Shown in pieces: positions 27,310 through 36,922 of a DNA stretch of 64,000 nucleotides (the stretch's first letter is position 1; every line of letters starts with the position of its first letter). Below the pieces are notes generated by a model. It was not told the DNA's origin. It searched no databases and saw nothing but the letters and a program-made list of their open reading frames with translations. The DNA is from Parvularcula sp. BBD 1991-13 (lineage in GTDB: Bacteria > Pseudomonadota > Alphaproteobacteria > Caulobacterales > Parvularculaceae), in the NCBI GenBank assembly GCA_001657385.1, contig LYSZ01000001.1:496001-560000 (forward strand), read 5' to 3'. The position numbers and the translations under genes were made by a program.

Positions 27310-27951
27310 GTGGAAGAAGTAAATCCGCCAGAAAGACTTGAGTTCAACGAGCTGAAGTCGATGCAGAACGAGACGTTGCGCGCCCGCAAGGAACTGATGC
27401 AGACCCGCGCCTCGATCGTTTTTTTCGCCACCGCGATCCTGCTTCTGGTGCTGCTGGCGTTCCTGATCACGCTGTTCAGCATCCAGGGCGTCGGTGGGGA
27501 GGGCTCGATCCCCGCGACCTTGTGGGCGACCTATGCGCTGATCGCCGTCGCCGCGGTCGCATCCTTCGCCGCGGCCCTGACCTCCTTCGACGCGTCGAAC
27601 CCCTCCGCCCCGGACGTCATTCCGCCCCATGACCGCAAGGAGTTCTTCAACAAGATCAAGGACCGGGACCCGGAAAGCGCCATCTCCGCCTATTTTCGCC
27701 TGCGCAGCCTGCGCGGCGTTTCCGGCTTCTTTCAGAAAATGGAAATCGTCGGCCTGCCGCTCGCCACTATCATCCTGACAATCCTGTTCGCGCTGCTCGC
27801 CATCGGCGCGGCCAACAAGACCGCCAGCACCGAGTTTCTCGACGCCATGAAGCTCACTCTCGGGGCGCTGATCGGCTCGTTCGTTCAGCGCGCGGTGGAC
27901 CGCAGGCCGGGCGCGCCGGGACAGAAAACCGGCGCGGGGGATCGCTTCTAG
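27310..27951 (+). CDS. Membrane protein of unknown function
   Basis: 213 residues with a GTG start after AGGGGAAGGG. A charged, coiled N-terminal segment (about 1-32) is followed by hydrophobic helices near 34-58, 71-93 and 146-167. A hydrophilic loop between the second and third contains FFNKIKDRDPESAISAYFRL. No family is recognised. It is expressed from the bidirectional promoter shared with the minus-strand small RNA. The following SDR gene is 63 bp away and may be co-transcribed. Confidence 0.7.
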   Translation: MEEVNPPERLEFNELKSMQNETLRARKELMQTRASIVFFATAILLLVLLAFLITLFSIQGVGGEGSIPATLWATYALIAVAAVASFAAALTSFDASNPSAPDVIPPHDRKEFFNKIKDRDPESAISAYFRLRSLRGVSGFFQKMEIVGLPLATIILTILFALLAIGAANKTASTEFLDAMKLTLGALIGSFVQRAVDRRPGAPGQKTGAGDRF

Positions 27952-28014
27952 ACACCGGGGCGGGACGCGGCGCATAAAGCTTTGGGGGCAGCGGAACAGA
28001 AGGGAGGCGGTCGC

Positions 28015-28971
28015 TTGCATCATCCCGTCCTGATTACCGGCGCGTCGAGCGGCATCGGCGAGGCGTGCGCGGTGCATCTCGCCCACAAGGGATTTCGCGT
28101 TTTCGCCGCCGCGCGCCGTCTCGACAGGCTGGAAGAGCTGTCGGGTCTCGCCGGCGGGCGCATCACGCCGCTGCGCATGGACGTCGCCGACGAGGCCTCC
28201 GTCGTCGCAGCGCTTGAGGTCGTCGCCGACGCCGGCGTCAGGCTTTACGGCCTCGTCAACAACGCCGGGGTCAGCGTCATGGGCCCGCTCGAAGCGCTTT
28301 CCCTTGAGGACTGGCGCCGGCAATACGAAACAAACGTTTTCGGGCTGGCGACCGTGACGCGCCTTGTTCTGCCGCAATTGCGCGCGGCCGGCGCCGGGCG
28401 GATCGTTAATATCGGCTCCGTGGCGGGCCGCATCGCCGCGCCGTTCCAGGGGGCTTACGCATCGTCCAAGCACGCGGTGGAGGGGCTTTCCGACGCCTTG
28501 CGGCGCGAGCTTGCGCCCCACGGCGTCAAGGTGTCCGTCGTCCGTCCGGGCTTTATCAACACGCCCTTCGGCGCGGCGGAGCAGGACGCGCTCGCCAGTT
28601 TCGCCGACGCCGGCCCCTATGCGGATCAGGTCAGGCGTTTCAAGGCTTGGCACGCAAAGGGCCATCCTGCGGCGCCGCCGCCCGGCGTCGTCGCGGAAGC
28701 GGTTTATCACGCGCTGACGGCGGCGCGGCCGCGGGCGCGGTATGTCGTTCCGCGCAGGATGCTCGGCGCGCTCGCCTTGCGCAACCTGGCGCCCACCTTC
28801 ATGGTGGACAGGATTTTCGAACGGGTCACCGGCCTTGACCGCGCCGATCTTGACCACGCCAGTCCTGACCCTGCCAGTCCTGACGGCGCAGACCATGGTC
28901 CCGGAACCGCCGGGCGCGGCGGGGCGGCCGGCCCGGTTCGATCAACGGCGACGCCGGGAGATGCGTCATGA
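28015..28971 (+). CDS. SDR-family NAD(P)-dependent oxidoreductase
   Basis: 318 residues. The start is placed at TTG 28015 because AGGGAGG lies 7 nt upstream and the product then begins HHPVLITGASSGIGEA. The classical SDR motifs are complete: TGASSGIG for the cofactor, NNAGVS, Ser in NIGSVAG, and YASSK as the Tyr-x3-Lys catalytic pair. The C-terminal ~60 residues carry a low-complexity tail with a five-residue repeat (LDRAD, LDHAS, PDPAS, PDGAD) created by a 15-bp DNA repeat. It overlaps the DUF1330 gene by 4 nt (ATGA). The substrate is unknown. Confidence 0.85.
   Translation: MHHPVLITGASSGIGEACAVHLAHKGFRVFAAARRLDRLEELSGLAGGRITPLRMDVADEASVVAALEVVADAGVRLYGLVNNAGVSVMGPLEALSLEDWRRQYETNVFGLATVTRLVLPQLRAAGAGRIVNIGSVAGRIAAPFQGAYASSKHAVEGLSDALRRELAPHGVKVSVVRPGFINTPFGAAEQDALASFADAGPYADQVRRFKAWHAKGHPAAPPPGVVAEAVYHALTAARPRARYVVPRRMLGALALRNLAPTFMVDRIFERVTGLDRADLDHASPDPASPDGADHGPGTAGRGGAAGPVRSTATPGDAS
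28834..28893. repeat. In-frame 15-bp tandem repeat, 4 copies, in the SDR tail
   Basis: Four imperfect 15-bp units (CTTGACCACGCCAGT type) encode four pentapeptides in the C-terminal tail of the SDR. Confidence 0.8.
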
Positions 28972-29384
28972 CCGTCTATATCGATCCGACTGCGGAGCAA
29001 TTCCGGGCGATGATGAAGGACCCCTGGGACGGCCCGGTCCACATGCTGAACCTTATCCGGCTCAATGACAGGGCCGCTTACGCCGACGGCCGCGAGGCGA
29101 GCGGCGCGGACGCCTACGCCGCCTATGGCCGCGAAAGCGCGCCGATCTTCGAGCGGGTGGGCGGTAAAATTCTCTGGTCCGGCGCGGCGTCCCTCATGCT
29201 CATCGGACCGGACGACAAGCGCTGGGACATCGCCTTCGTCGCCGCCTATCCGAGCGCGTCGGCGTTCGGCGACATGGTCAAGGACCCGGCCTATCAGGCG
29301 GTTGTCCATCATCGCCAGGCGGCTGTGAAGGACTCGCGTCTTATCCGGATGCAGCCGCGGGAGGCGGGCGCGGCGTTCGGCTGA
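28968..29384 (+). CDS. DUF1330-type protein
   Basis: 138 residues. The opening TVYIDPTAEQFRAMMKDPWDGPVHMLNLIRL and the later FVAAYPSASAFGDMVKDPAYQ are typical of DUF1330 proteins, small dimeric alpha-beta barrels related to monooxygenase-like ferredoxin folds. No catalytic role is established for the family. Translation is coupled to the SDR through an ATGA overlap, so the two may act on the same metabolite. Confidence 0.8.
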   Translation: MTVYIDPTAEQFRAMMKDPWDGPVHMLNLIRLNDRAAYADGREASGADAYAAYGRESAPIFERVGGKILWSGAASLMLIGPDDKRWDIAFVAAYPSASAFGDMVKDPAYQAVVHHRQAAVKDSRLIRMQPREAGAAFG

Positions 29385-29533
29385 CGGAGGGCGGCGCGAC
29401 GGTGTAAACCATCAGAGTTTTGATTTCATACTCAGTATGCGTTTTTTGTGCGCCGCGTCATTGATTATGGGTTGTTCGCCCTCCGGCTTTCCGGCTAGGT
29501 AGGCCCGATTGCAGCGATAATCGAGACAAATCA

Positions 29534-30943
29534 ATGCCAACGCCGGTGCTCATGCCCGCTCTTTCTCCGACCATGGAGGAGGGCACCCTCGCCAAGTGGA
29601 ACGTCAAGGAGGGGGACGCGGTCTCCTCCGGCGACGTCATCGCCGAAATCGAAACCGACAAGGCCACCATGGAAGTGGAGGCCGTCGACGAGGGGACCGT
29701 CGGCAGGATCCTGGTCGCGGAGGGAACGGAAAACGTCAAGGTAAACGATCCCATCGCCGTCCTTTTGGGCGACGGGGAGAGCGCTGCGGATATCGACGAA
29801 GGCGCTCTCAACGGCGCCGCGCCCGCGCCGAAGAAAGACGCCGCCGACGCTCCCGCTGACGATGCGGCGCCGGCCCAGTCTGCGCCCGAGCCGGCCAGGT
29901 CTGCGCCCGAGGCGCCGGCGTCGGCGCCCGCCGATCCGGACCTGCCCGCGGACGCGGAGATGATCCCGACGACCATTCGCGACGCCTTGCGCGACGCCAT
30001 GGCCGAGGAAATGCGCCGCGACCCGGACGTCTTCCTGATGGGCGAGGAAGTGGCGGAATATCAGGGCGCCTACAAAGTCAGCCGCGGCCTGCTGGACGAG
30101 TTCGGACCGCGCCGCGTGGTCGATACGCCGATTACGGAATACGGCTTCGCCGGGCTCGGCGTCGGGGCGGCGTTCGCGGGTTTGAAGCCGATCGTCGAAT
30201 TCATGACCTGGAACTTCGCCATGCAGGCGATCGACCACATCATCAACTCCGCCGCCAAGACGCGGTACATGTCCGGCGGCCAGATGGGCAGCCCGATCGT
30301 CTTCCGCGGACCGAACGCGGCCGCCGCCCGCGTCGCCGCCCAGCACAGCCAGGACTACGCCGCGTGGTATTCCAACGTCCCCGGATTGATCGTCATTTCC
30401 CCGTATTCCGCGGCGGACGCCAAGGGGCTTCTCAAGGCCGCAATCCGCGATCCAAATCCGGTGGTGTTCCTTGAACACGAACTCCTCTACGGCGATACGA
30501 TGGACGTTCCCGACGTGGAGGACTGGGTCCTGCCCATCGGCAAGGCCAAGGTCGTCCGTGAGGGAACGGACGTCACCATCGTCTCCTATTCGCGGGGCGT
30601 GAAATTCTCGCTGGAGGCCGCCGAGGCGCTTGCGGGCGAGGGCGTTTCCGCCGAGGTGATCGATCTGCGCACCCTGCGGCCTCTGGACGCCGCGACGGTG
30701 ATCGAGAGCGTGAAGAAGACCAATCGCATCGTCACGGTCGAGGAAGGCTGGGCGCCGTGCGGCGTTGGCGCGGAAGTCGGCTGGCAGGCGACGCAGCACG
30801 CCTTCGACTATCTCGACGCCCCCCCGGCGCGCGTGACGCAGGAAGACGCCCCGCTTCCCTACGCCGCAAATCTTGAAGCCCTGAGCCTTCCAAACGCGGA
30901 CAAGATCATCAAGGCGGTGAAGCGCGTGATGTACAGGGATTAA
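29534..30943 (+). CDS. pdhB: Pyruvate dehydrogenase E1 component, beta subunit, with N-terminal lipoyl domain
   Basis: 469 residues. Residues 1-85 are a lipoyl domain with the lipoylated Lys43 in [13 protein letters not shown]. An Ala/Pro/Asp linker with a repeated SAPE motif follows. From ~145 onward is the transketolase-like E1 beta domain ([52 protein letters not shown]). E1 beta joins the thiamine-dependent E1 alpha to decarboxylate pyruvate and pass acetyl units to E2. Lipoyl domains on E1 beta are known in alphaproteobacteria. The usual upstream pdhA is not in this window. A GFA-type gene separates it from pdhC. Confidence 0.95.
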   Translation: MPTPVLMPALSPTMEEGTLAKWNVKEGDAVSSGDVIAEIETDKATMEVEAVDEGTVGRILVAEGTENVKVNDPIAVLLGDGESAADIDEGALNGAAPAPKKDAADAPADDAAPAQSAPEPARSAPEAPASAPADPDLPADAEMIPTTIRDALRDAMAEEMRRDPDVFLMGEEVAEYQGAYKVSRGLLDEFGPRRVVDTPITEYGFAGLGVGAAFAGLKPIVEFMTWNFAMQAIDHIINSAAKTRYMSGGQMGSPIVFRGPNAAAARVAAQHSQDYAAWYSNVPGLIVISPYSAADAKGLLKAAIRDPNPVVFLEHELLYGDTMDVPDVEDWVLPIGKAKVVREGTDVTIVSYSRGVKFSLEAAEALAGEGVSAEVIDLRTLRPLDAATVIESVKKTNRIVTVEEGWAPCGVGAEVGWQATQHAFDYLDAPPARVTQEDAPLPYAANLEALSLPNADKIIKAVKRVMYRD

Positions 30944-30950
30944 AGGCGCT

Positions 30951-31400
30951 ATGCGCTATGCCGGCCAGTGCCATTGCGGGAAGCTGAAAGCGTCGTTCGA
31001 AACGCAGAAGACGCCGCATGATCTGGGCGTGCGCGCGTGTCAGTGCGCGTTCTGCCGCCGGCACGGCGCGGTCAACGTCACCGATCCCGAGGGGGCGGCG
31101 ATTATCGATGCGTTCACAGATGATGTTGAGCGCTACAGGTTTTCGCTCCGCACCGGCGACTTTCTTTTCTGCCGCCGCTGCGGCGTCTACATCGCGGCGG
31201 TGATGGGCGAGGGCGAGGCTATCCGCGCCTCGCTGAACGTCGCCGGGCTGCGCATGGAGGCGTTCCTGTCCGCGCCCGAAGCGCCAGCCACCTACGGCGC
31301 GGAGACAACCGAGGCGCGCATCGCGCGCCGCCTGAAGCAATGGACGCCGACGCGCTTCCTCGATCCGGCGCTCAACGCGTCCTATTACGGTCCTCATTAA
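30951..31400 (+). CDS. GFA-family (CENP-V/GFA domain) zinc protein
   Basis: 149 residues with the zinc-binding cysteine layout of the glutathione-dependent formaldehyde-activating enzyme-like fold: CHCGKL (7-12), CQCAFCRRHG and CRRCGVY. These enzymes or adaptors act on glutathione adducts, but most members have no tested activity. It sits between pdhB (7-bp gap) and pdhC (12-bp gap) on the same strand and so must be co-transcribed with them. That placement is unusual and might link it to aldehyde or thiol chemistry around the dehydrogenase, which is inference. Confidence 0.85.
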   Translation: MRYAGQCHCGKLKASFETQKTPHDLGVRACQCAFCRRHGAVNVTDPEGAAIIDAFTDDVERYRFSLRTGDFLFCRRCGVYIAAVMGEGEAIRASLNVAGLRMEAFLSAPEAPATYGAETTEARIARRLKQWTPTRFLDPALNASYYGPH

Positions 31401-31412
31401 GGGATAACAGAC

Positions 31413-32789
31413 ATGCCAACCCCGATCCTCATGCCCGCCCTGTCGCCGACCATGGAGGAGGGCACGCTCGCCAAGTGGAACGTCAAGGAAGGCGACGCCG
31501 TTTCCTCCGGGGACGTCATTGCCGAAATCGAGACCGACAAGGCCACGATGGAGGTCGAGGCGGTCGACGAAGGCGTGGTCGGCAAGATCATCGTCGGCGA
31601 GGGAACCGAGGGTGTGAAAGTCAACGCGCCGATCGCGGTTCTGCTCGACGACGGCGAAAGCGCGGACGATATCGACATGAGCGCGTTGACGAACGGGGAC
31701 GCTTCGAAAAACGGGGACGCCTCGAAAGCGGGGGACGCCGCCCCGTCATCGGCCGGGGGCGGCGCGGCGGCGACGGCGCCGCAACGCGAGGGCGGAACGA
31801 AAGCGGCGAACGGCGCGGACGCTGCGGCCGGGGCCGTGACGCCTAACGCCTCGAATGGCCGTTCCGACGGCGGGCGGATCCTCGCCTCGCCGCTCGCCCG
31901 GCGGCTCGCGAAAGCGGAGGGGCTTGACCTTTCCGCCATCGCCGGCACCGGGCCGCGCGGGCGCGTCGTGCGGCGCGATATCGAAAAGGCTCTTTCGGCG
32001 GGCGCCGGCAAGGCGGCGGCGCCCGCCGCGGCCCCCGCGCCGGCGTCGGTCGATGCGCGGCTCTATCCACCGGAAAGCTACGAGGCGGTCAAGCTCGACG
32101 GCATGCGCAAGGTCATCGCCAAGCGCCTCAATCAGAGCTTCAACCGGGACGTCCCGCATTTCCCGCTCAACATTGACGTCGAGCTTGACGCGCTGCTCGC
32201 CGCGCGGGCGCGGATCAATGCGAGCGCGCCGAAGGAAGGGGCCGATCCTGAAAAAGGGGGCGCGTTCAAGCTGTCTGTGAACGACTTCATCATCAAGGCG
32301 TCGGCGATGGCCCTGAAGCAGGTTCCCGAGGCGAACGCAACCTATACGGACGAAGCGATCCTGCTGCACAAACACGCCGATATCGGCGTCGCCGTGGCCA
32401 TTGACGGCGGACTGATCACGCCGATCGTCTGGAAGGCGGAGGAAAAGGGGCTCAAGGCCATCTCCGCGGAAATCAAGGACATGGCCGGCCGCGCCAAGGC
32501 CCGCAAGCTCAGGCCCGAGGAGTATCAGGGCGGCACCTTCTCGGTTTCCAATCTCGGCATGTTCGGCATCACGTCCTTCGCCTCCATCGTCAATCAGCCC
32601 CATGGGGCGATCATGTCCGTCGGCGCCGGCGAGGAGCGGGTCGTGGTGAAGAACGGCAAGATGGAGATCGCGACGGTGATGACCGTGACGCTCACCTGCG
32701 ATCACCGGGTGGTGGACGGCGCCGTCGGGGCCCGGTTCCTGGCCGCGTTCAAGACCTTCATCGAGGAGCCTGCGGCGATGCTGCTCTAA
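31413..32789 (+). CDS. pdhC: Dihydrolipoamide acetyltransferase (pyruvate dehydrogenase E2)
   Basis: 458 residues: lipoyl domain 1-85 (Lys43), an Ala/Ser/Gly/Asp linker that includes an NGDASK repeat, a peripheral-subunit-binding domain about 150-190 ([21 protein letters not shown]), and a catalytic core ending in [11 protein letters not shown] with active-site His431. E2 transfers the acetyl group to CoA and is the core of the complex. The first ~85 residues are nearly identical to those of pdhB, beyond what domain function requires. The E3 gene lpd is not in this window. Confidence 0.95.
   Translation: MPTPILMPALSPTMEEGTLAKWNVKEGDAVSSGDVIAEIETDKATMEVEAVDEGVVGKIIVGEGTEGVKVNAPIAVLLDDGESADDIDMSALTNGDASKNGDASKAGDAAPSSAGGGAAATAPQREGGTKAANGADAAAGAVTPNASNGRSDGGRILASPLARRLAKAEGLDLSAIAGTGPRGRVVRRDIEKALSAGAGKAAAPAAAPAPASVDARLYPPESYEAVKLDGMRKVIAKRLNQSFNRDVPHFPLNIDVELDALLAARARINASAPKEGADPEKGGAFKLSVNDFIIKASAMALKQVPEANATYTDEAILLHKHADIGVAVAIDGGLITPIVWKAEEKGLKAISAEIKDMAGRAKARKLRPEEYQGGTFSVSNLGMFGITSFASIVNQPHGAIMSVGAGEERVVVKNGKMEIATVMTVTLTCDHRVVDGAVGARFLAAFKTFIEEPAAMLL
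31692..31742. repeat. In-frame 18-bp tandem repeat in the E2 linker
   Basis: AACGGGGACGCTTCGAAA and a one-mismatch copy, then a partial third, encode NGDASK repeats in the flexible linker. Confidence 0.85.
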
Positions 32790-32855
32790 GGGACGCCGGC
32801 GAACGGCGTCGCCCATGGGGCCTGTCCGACATGACAACCAACATGACAAATCGTG

Positions 32856-32879
32856 AGCGGCGGCCGCATTTCCGCCGCT
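32856..32879 (+). terminator. Hairpin after pdhC
   Basis: An 8-bp stem (AGCGGCGG / CCGCCGCT) with an 8-nt loop and a short T stretch lies 67 bp after pdhC and is a plausible terminator of the pdh transcript. Confidence 0.5.
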
Positions 32880-33051
32880 TTCGGGCCGCGAGATCCGTGC
32901 AATTGCGGCCTATTTCCTCTCCGTCGCCTGGCGTTGCGTATCTCGCGGGCGGCCGGCGAGGCGGGTAGGCGTTTTCTCTCTCCCAAGGCTGAATTCGCCT
33001 CGCCATTTCTTTTTCTCGTCCAGCGGGCAAAAAGAAGGCTTCCGGTTGCGC

Positions 33052-33080
33052 TTGTTAACCTTTTTGCGTGACGGTATAAC
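33052..33080 (+). promoter_or_regulatory. Sigma-70 promoter of the rplKA operon
   Basis: TTGTTA, 17-bp spacer, TATAAC: a near-consensus housekeeping promoter about 410 bp upstream of rplK. The start of transcription is expected near 33087. Confidence 0.7.
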
Positions 33081-33190
33081 ATAGTCCATCGGGATTCCGT
33101 TTGGCGCGTATCCGCTGAACGGTTTTTTTGTTGCGTATCCGTTAGTTGCGTTCCGTTGCGTATCTCAGTGGCGTAAACATGCGTTGAGGG

Positions 33191-33233
33191 AGGCGTCCGG
33201 TGCTAAGCGCGTGGCAGGACCGGACGCCTTTTT
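33191..33233 (+). terminator. Terminator-like hairpin inside the rplK leader
   Basis: A perfect 11-bp stem (AGGCGTCCGGT / ACCGGACGCCT) with a 17-nt loop is followed by five T. It sits ~105 nt downstream of the predicted start of transcription and ~255 nt before rplK. It would either attenuate the operon or end a short ~145-nt RNA. Confidence 0.65.
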
Positions 33234-33308
33234 CACGCGCCGCCGCCATTTTTCTTCTCTCCGGCAAAAGCCGCGCGCCGCTGCGGCTCCGTTCCGTGCG
33301 GCTCCATT

Positions 33309-33353
33309 CCATATTGCATCCGGCCATATTGCATCCGGCCATATTGCATCCGG
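33309..33353. repeat. Perfect 15-bp tandem repeat, 3 copies
   Basis: Three identical copies of CCATATTGCATCCGG sit in the rplK leader downstream of the hairpin. Confidence 0.92.
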
Positions 33354-33488
33354 GCGGCGTCTGGTTTAAGAGCCGCGGATCCCGCGGGAGGCTCGCCGGC
33401 AAAGACCAGCCGGAGCCGCGACCGCGACCCTTCAACCAGGCCGCCCCGCCGCCGGCGGACCGGCCGCAACAGACGAGAAGGTCATACA

Positions 33489-33917
33489 ATGGCAAAGAAA
33501 ATCGCAGGCTACCTGAAGCTTCAGGTGCCGGCGGGATCGGCGTCGCCGTCTCCGCCCATCGGCCCCGCTCTCGGTCAGCGCGGTCTTAATATCATGGAAT
33601 TCTGCAAGGCGTTCAACGCCAAGACGCAGGAAATGGAAAAGGGGATGCCGATCCCCACGATCATCACGATCTTTTCCGACAAGTCGTTCGTTTTCGAAAC
33701 CAAGACCCCGCCGGCGGCGTTCTACCTGAAAAAGGCGGCCAAGCTGCAAAAAGGCGGCGCCACGCCGGGCAAGGCCACGGCCGGCACGGTCACCATGAAG
33801 CAGTGCCGTGAAATCGCGGAAGCGAAAATGCCTGATCTGAACGCCAACGATCTCGACGCGGCGACCAAGATCATTGTCGGTTCGGCCCGGGCCATGGGCC
33901 TGGAAGTGAGGGAATAG
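33489..33917 (+). CDS. rplK: 50S ribosomal protein L11
   Basis: 142 residues, standard length. Signature blocks are [25 protein letters not shown] (N-terminal, SAM-methylated family region) and [27 protein letters not shown] near the C-terminus. L11 binds the GTPase-associated centre of 23S rRNA. It is followed by rplA after 4 nt. The ribosome site is GAGAAGG. Confidence 0.98.
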   Translation: MAKKIAGYLKLQVPAGSASPSPPIGPALGQRGLNIMEFCKAFNAKTQEMEKGMPIPTIITIFSDKSFVFETKTPPAAFYLKKAAKLQKGGATPGKATAGTVTMKQCREIAEAKMPDLNANDLDAATKIIVGSARAMGLEVRE

Positions 33918-33921
33918 GGCG

Positions 33922-34617
33922 ATGGCGAAAGCAGGAAAAAGAATTCGCGCCGCGCGCGAGGGCGTCGACCGCAACGCGCTGCACTCGATCGAGGACGCGG
34001 TCAAGGCGGTCAAGGCCAACGCCAGCGCCAAGTTCGACGAGACCATCGAGGTTTCGATGAATCTCGGCGTCGATCCGCGCCATGCGGATCAAATGGTCCG
34101 CGGGGTGGTCTCCCTGCCGAACGGCACCGGCCGCACCGTGCGCGTGGCGGTCTTCGCCAAGGACGCCAAGGCCGACGAGGCGAGAGAGGCCGGCGCCGAT
34201 ATCGTCGGGGCGGAAGACCTGATGGAAAAGATCCAGGGCGGTTTCATGGATTTCGACCGCGTGATCGCCACGCCCGACATGATGCCGGTGGTGGGCCGGC
34301 TCGGCAAGGTGCTCGGCCCGCGCGGCCTGATGCCGAACCCGAAAGTGGGAACCGTCACGCCGAACGTCGCTCAGGCGGTCAAGGATTCCAAAGGCGGCGC
34401 GGTCGAATTCCGCGTCGAAAAGGCCGGCATCATCCACGCCGGCGTCGGCAAGGCGAGCTTCGCGGAAGACGCGATCGCGGCGAACATCCGCGCATTCGTC
34501 GACGCCGTGGCGAAAGCCAAGCCCTCGGGCGCCAAGGGCACGTACATCAAGAAGATCGCCCTGTCCTCGACCATGGGGCCGGGGATCAAGATCGACGTCG
34601 CCTCAGCGGGCGCCTAA
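33922..34617 (+). CDS. rplA: 50S ribosomal protein L1
   Basis: 231 residues. The L1 signature [21 protein letters not shown] is intact. L1 forms the mobile stalk near the ribosomal E site and, in other bacteria, represses translation of the rplKA mRNA by mimicry of its rRNA site. A matching leader element was not identified with confidence here. A strong terminator follows, so rplKA is closed off from the genes downstream. Confidence 0.98.
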   Translation: MAKAGKRIRAAREGVDRNALHSIEDAVKAVKANASAKFDETIEVSMNLGVDPRHADQMVRGVVSLPNGTGRTVRVAVFAKDAKADEAREAGADIVGAEDLMEKIQGGFMDFDRVIATPDMMPVVGRLGKVLGPRGLMPNPKVGTVTPNVAQAVKDSKGGAVEFRVEKAGIIHAGVGKASFAEDAIAANIRAFVDAVAKAKPSGAKGTYIKKIALSSTMGPGIKIDVASAGA

Positions 34618-35099
34618 CCTTACAAAAAAGATAGTATACGAACTTTTCATGTTGGAAAAAGCCCGGCTTCGGCCGGGCTTTTTTAATGGCTCTAACCAAT
34701 CGGTTAACGCCGCGCGCATGGGTTAAATTTAATCTTCGCCGCCGATCGGCGCGGAGCGTGCGGGCGATTGAAAACCCAAGCACGGATAAAGAGTTAGCCG
34801 GCGCCTTGCGCCCGCGACAGACGGCGACACAGGCAAGTCATAAACGTGTTTTAAGCCAGCGCGGCCCGTAACGGTAACGCTTTCTTCATTTTCCGTATCG
34901 GGAGGGCGCGATTCGACGTCGCAGTCGCTGGGGGACTTTATAAAATTGTAATGCATCGCCGCGGGAAAAGCGCTTGTGCTCCGTATGCGGCTCGACGCAT
35001 ACGACAGGCATTCACGACAAATTGTAAAGCAAATTTTTATTGGCTCGTGAGACATTGCCTCCATTCTTTCAGCGCTGTGGAAACGAGCAAAGGACGTAT
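34618..35099. other. 480-bp spacer after rplA
   Basis: It contains the rplA terminator, an 8-bp inverted repeat (CGTATGCG / CGCATACG, 34982-35003) and AT-rich stretches around 34940-35040 that likely carry the promoter for the DUF1800 gene. No small gene or tRNA was recognised. Confidence 0.5.
34661..34684 (+). terminator. Intrinsic terminator of rplKA
   Basis: GCCCGGC, TTCG tetraloop, GCCGGGC, then six T, preceded by five A. A textbook Rho-independent terminator, possibly bidirectional. Confidence 0.92.
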
Positions 35100-36911
35100 A
35101 TGAAACGCTTGCGGATACTTTGTGCGCTGGGCCTCATTGCGGCGGCATGCGCGTGTACGAGCGCCGGCAGCGACGATGTTGATACGCCTACGGCCAATAT
35201 CGATGCGCCGTCCTCCGGCCCGCCGGACCCGGCCGGCGCGCCGGCCAATGGCGGACAGCCGCCGGCGGATTTGCCGAATGTGGACGCGTTGTCCTTCAAC
35301 GAAAGCGTGTCTTTTCTGACGCAAGCGACGTTCGGCGCATCCCTGGAAGAGGCGCGCGCGCTGGAGGGCGGATCGGCGTCCGTCTGGCTGCGCGAGCAGT
35401 TCGACGCGCCCATGACGCTGCACCTGCCGAACGTGCTTGCGGTGCTGCCCGGCGGTCTCGTCACCGATCCGGTCACCGGCGGGCGAAGCCCGTATGAGGA
35501 CAGCGCCGCGGTCGACAGCCTGCTTAGCGTCGCCGTGCGGGGCGAGGACCAGCTGCGTCAGCGCGCCGCTTACGCCCTGTCGCAGATCCTCGTCGTTTCG
35601 GGAACGCCCTCGGCGATCCTATACCGCCGTCCGCATGTGCAGGCGGCCTATATGGACATCCTTGTACGGAACGCCTTTGGGAATTATCGTGATATTCTTG
35701 AAGAGGTGACGTACTCGCCCGCGATGGCGCTTTACCTGACCTATCTGGGGAGCCAGAAAGCCGATCCCCTGCGCGGCAGCGTGCCCGACGAAAACTACGC
35801 CCGCGAGATCATGCAGCTTTTCACCATCGGCGTCGTCGAGTTGAACATGGACGGCACGCCGCGCATGCGCAACGGCCGCATGATAGAGACGTATACGAAT
35901 GACGACGTTGTGGGGCTGTCCCGCGTCTTTACCGGGTTCGCTTATGACGCGCCGACTTACTGGCACGATGTAAAGACGACGCCCGAACTCGCCTATGCGC
36001 CGCTTACGATCTTCGAGGACAGGCACTCCGAAGCGGAGAAAAGCTTCCTCGGCGAGACCATACCGGCGGGGACCGGCGGCGCGGAGAGCGTTGATCGCGC
36101 GCTGGACATTCTCTTCAACCATCCCAATGTCGCGCCGTTCGTCAGCCGCCAGTTGATTCAACGCCTGGTGACGAGCAATCCCGAGCCAGCTTACGTGGAG
36201 CGCGTCGCGCGCGTTTTCGAAAACGGGCGTTACACCATGCCCGACGGCGTCGCCGTCGGCGAGGGGCGCCGCGGCGACCTCAAGGCGACGATTGCCGCGA
36301 TCCTGCTTGACGAGGAAGCGCGCACGCCCGCCCTGCGCGACGACCCGACCTTCGGCAAGGTGCGCGAGCCGTTCCTGCGGTTTATTCACTGGGCTCGGGC
36401 GTTCGGCGCGAACGATGCGCGGATTACGAACCAGGTGCTGCTGTGGAACGGGGAAAGTCCCGATCGGCTGACGCAACTGCCCCTGCGCGCGCCGTCCGTG
36501 TTCAACTTTTACCGTCCCGGTTACATGGCGCCGGGGACGCAGACCGCGCAGTCCGGCCTTGTCGCGCCGGAATTGCAGATCCTCGACGCGACGAGCATCG
36601 TCGGCCAGAACGACATTCTGTCGACCTACGTTTTCTCCACGGCCGGCACCCGAAACGGACAACCGAACACGGACTATATCGTCGATTACAGCACCGAGGT
36701 CGCCCTCGCCGAAGACCCGCAGGCGCTTGTCGATCATCTCGATGCGCTGTTGCTGGGCGAAAGACTCGAAGCGGCCACCCGCGAGCGCATGATCGAGATG
36801 ATCGCGGCGGTCGAGATCGGAGACGCCACCCGCGACAACGACCTTCTGGGCCGGGTGCAGCTCGCCATTTTCCTTGCCCTGACGGCGCCAGAATATCTGG
36901 TCCAGCGCTGA
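35100..36911 (+). CDS. DUF1800 domain lipoprotein
   Basis: 603 residues from ATG 35100 with AAGGA upstream. A lipoprotein signal (Cys17 or Cys19) leads to a short Pro/Ala/Asp linker and the DUF1800 domain: FLTQATFGASLEEARAL, VDSLLSVAVRGEDQLRQRAAYALSQILV, SPAMALYLTYLGSQK, PDENYAREIMQLFTIGVVELN. DUF1800 proteins are almost always encoded beside a DUF1501 protein, as here (12-bp gap). Their role is unknown; export to the envelope is predicted for both. Position within a ribosomal cluster is unusual. Confidence 0.9.
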   Translation: MKRLRILCALGLIAAACACTSAGSDDVDTPTANIDAPSSGPPDPAGAPANGGQPPADLPNVDALSFNESVSFLTQATFGASLEEARALEGGSASVWLREQFDAPMTLHLPNVLAVLPGGLVTDPVTGGRSPYEDSAAVDSLLSVAVRGEDQLRQRAAYALSQILVVSGTPSAILYRRPHVQAAYMDILVRNAFGNYRDILEEVTYSPAMALYLTYLGSQKADPLRGSVPDENYAREIMQLFTIGVVELNMDGTPRMRNGRMIETYTNDDVVGLSRVFTGFAYDAPTYWHDVKTTPELAYAPLTIFEDRHSEAEKSFLGETIPAGTGGAESVDRALDILFNHPNVAPFVSRQLIQRLVTSNPEPAYVERVARVFENGRYTMPDGVAVGEGRRGDLKATIAAILLDEEARTPALRDDPTFGKVREPFLRFIHWARAFGANDARITNQVLLWNGESPDRLTQLPLRAPSVFNFYRPGYMAPGTQTAQSGLVAPELQILDATSIVGQNDILSTYVFSTAGTRNGQPNTDYIVDYSTEVALAEDPQALVDHLDALLLGERLEAATRERMIEMIAAVEIGDATRDNDLLGRVQLAIFLALTAPEYLVQR

Positions 36912-36922
36912 GAGACAGTCAT

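Larger units (their letters stand above)
33087..33488 (+). other. Long structured leader of rplK-rplA
   Basis: About 400 nt between the predicted transcription start and rplK, with no convincing gene. It contains a strong terminator-like hairpin, a perfect 15-bp x3 repeat, and further GC-rich stems near 33360-33420. In most bacteria secE and nusG lie upstream of rplK; here they do not. Confidence 0.55.

Noticed and set aside
27226-28896. A 556-codon minus-strand frame over the membrane protein and SDR genes
   Set aside because: It is antisense to an SDR with all catalytic motifs. Its translation is Arg/Gly/Asp-rich without domain features.
33087-33488. A possible tRNA-Trp or secE/nusG remnant upstream of rplK
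   Set aside because: No cloverleaf, T-loop consensus or SecE/NusG-like frame could be found; the segment is structured leader and tandem repeat.
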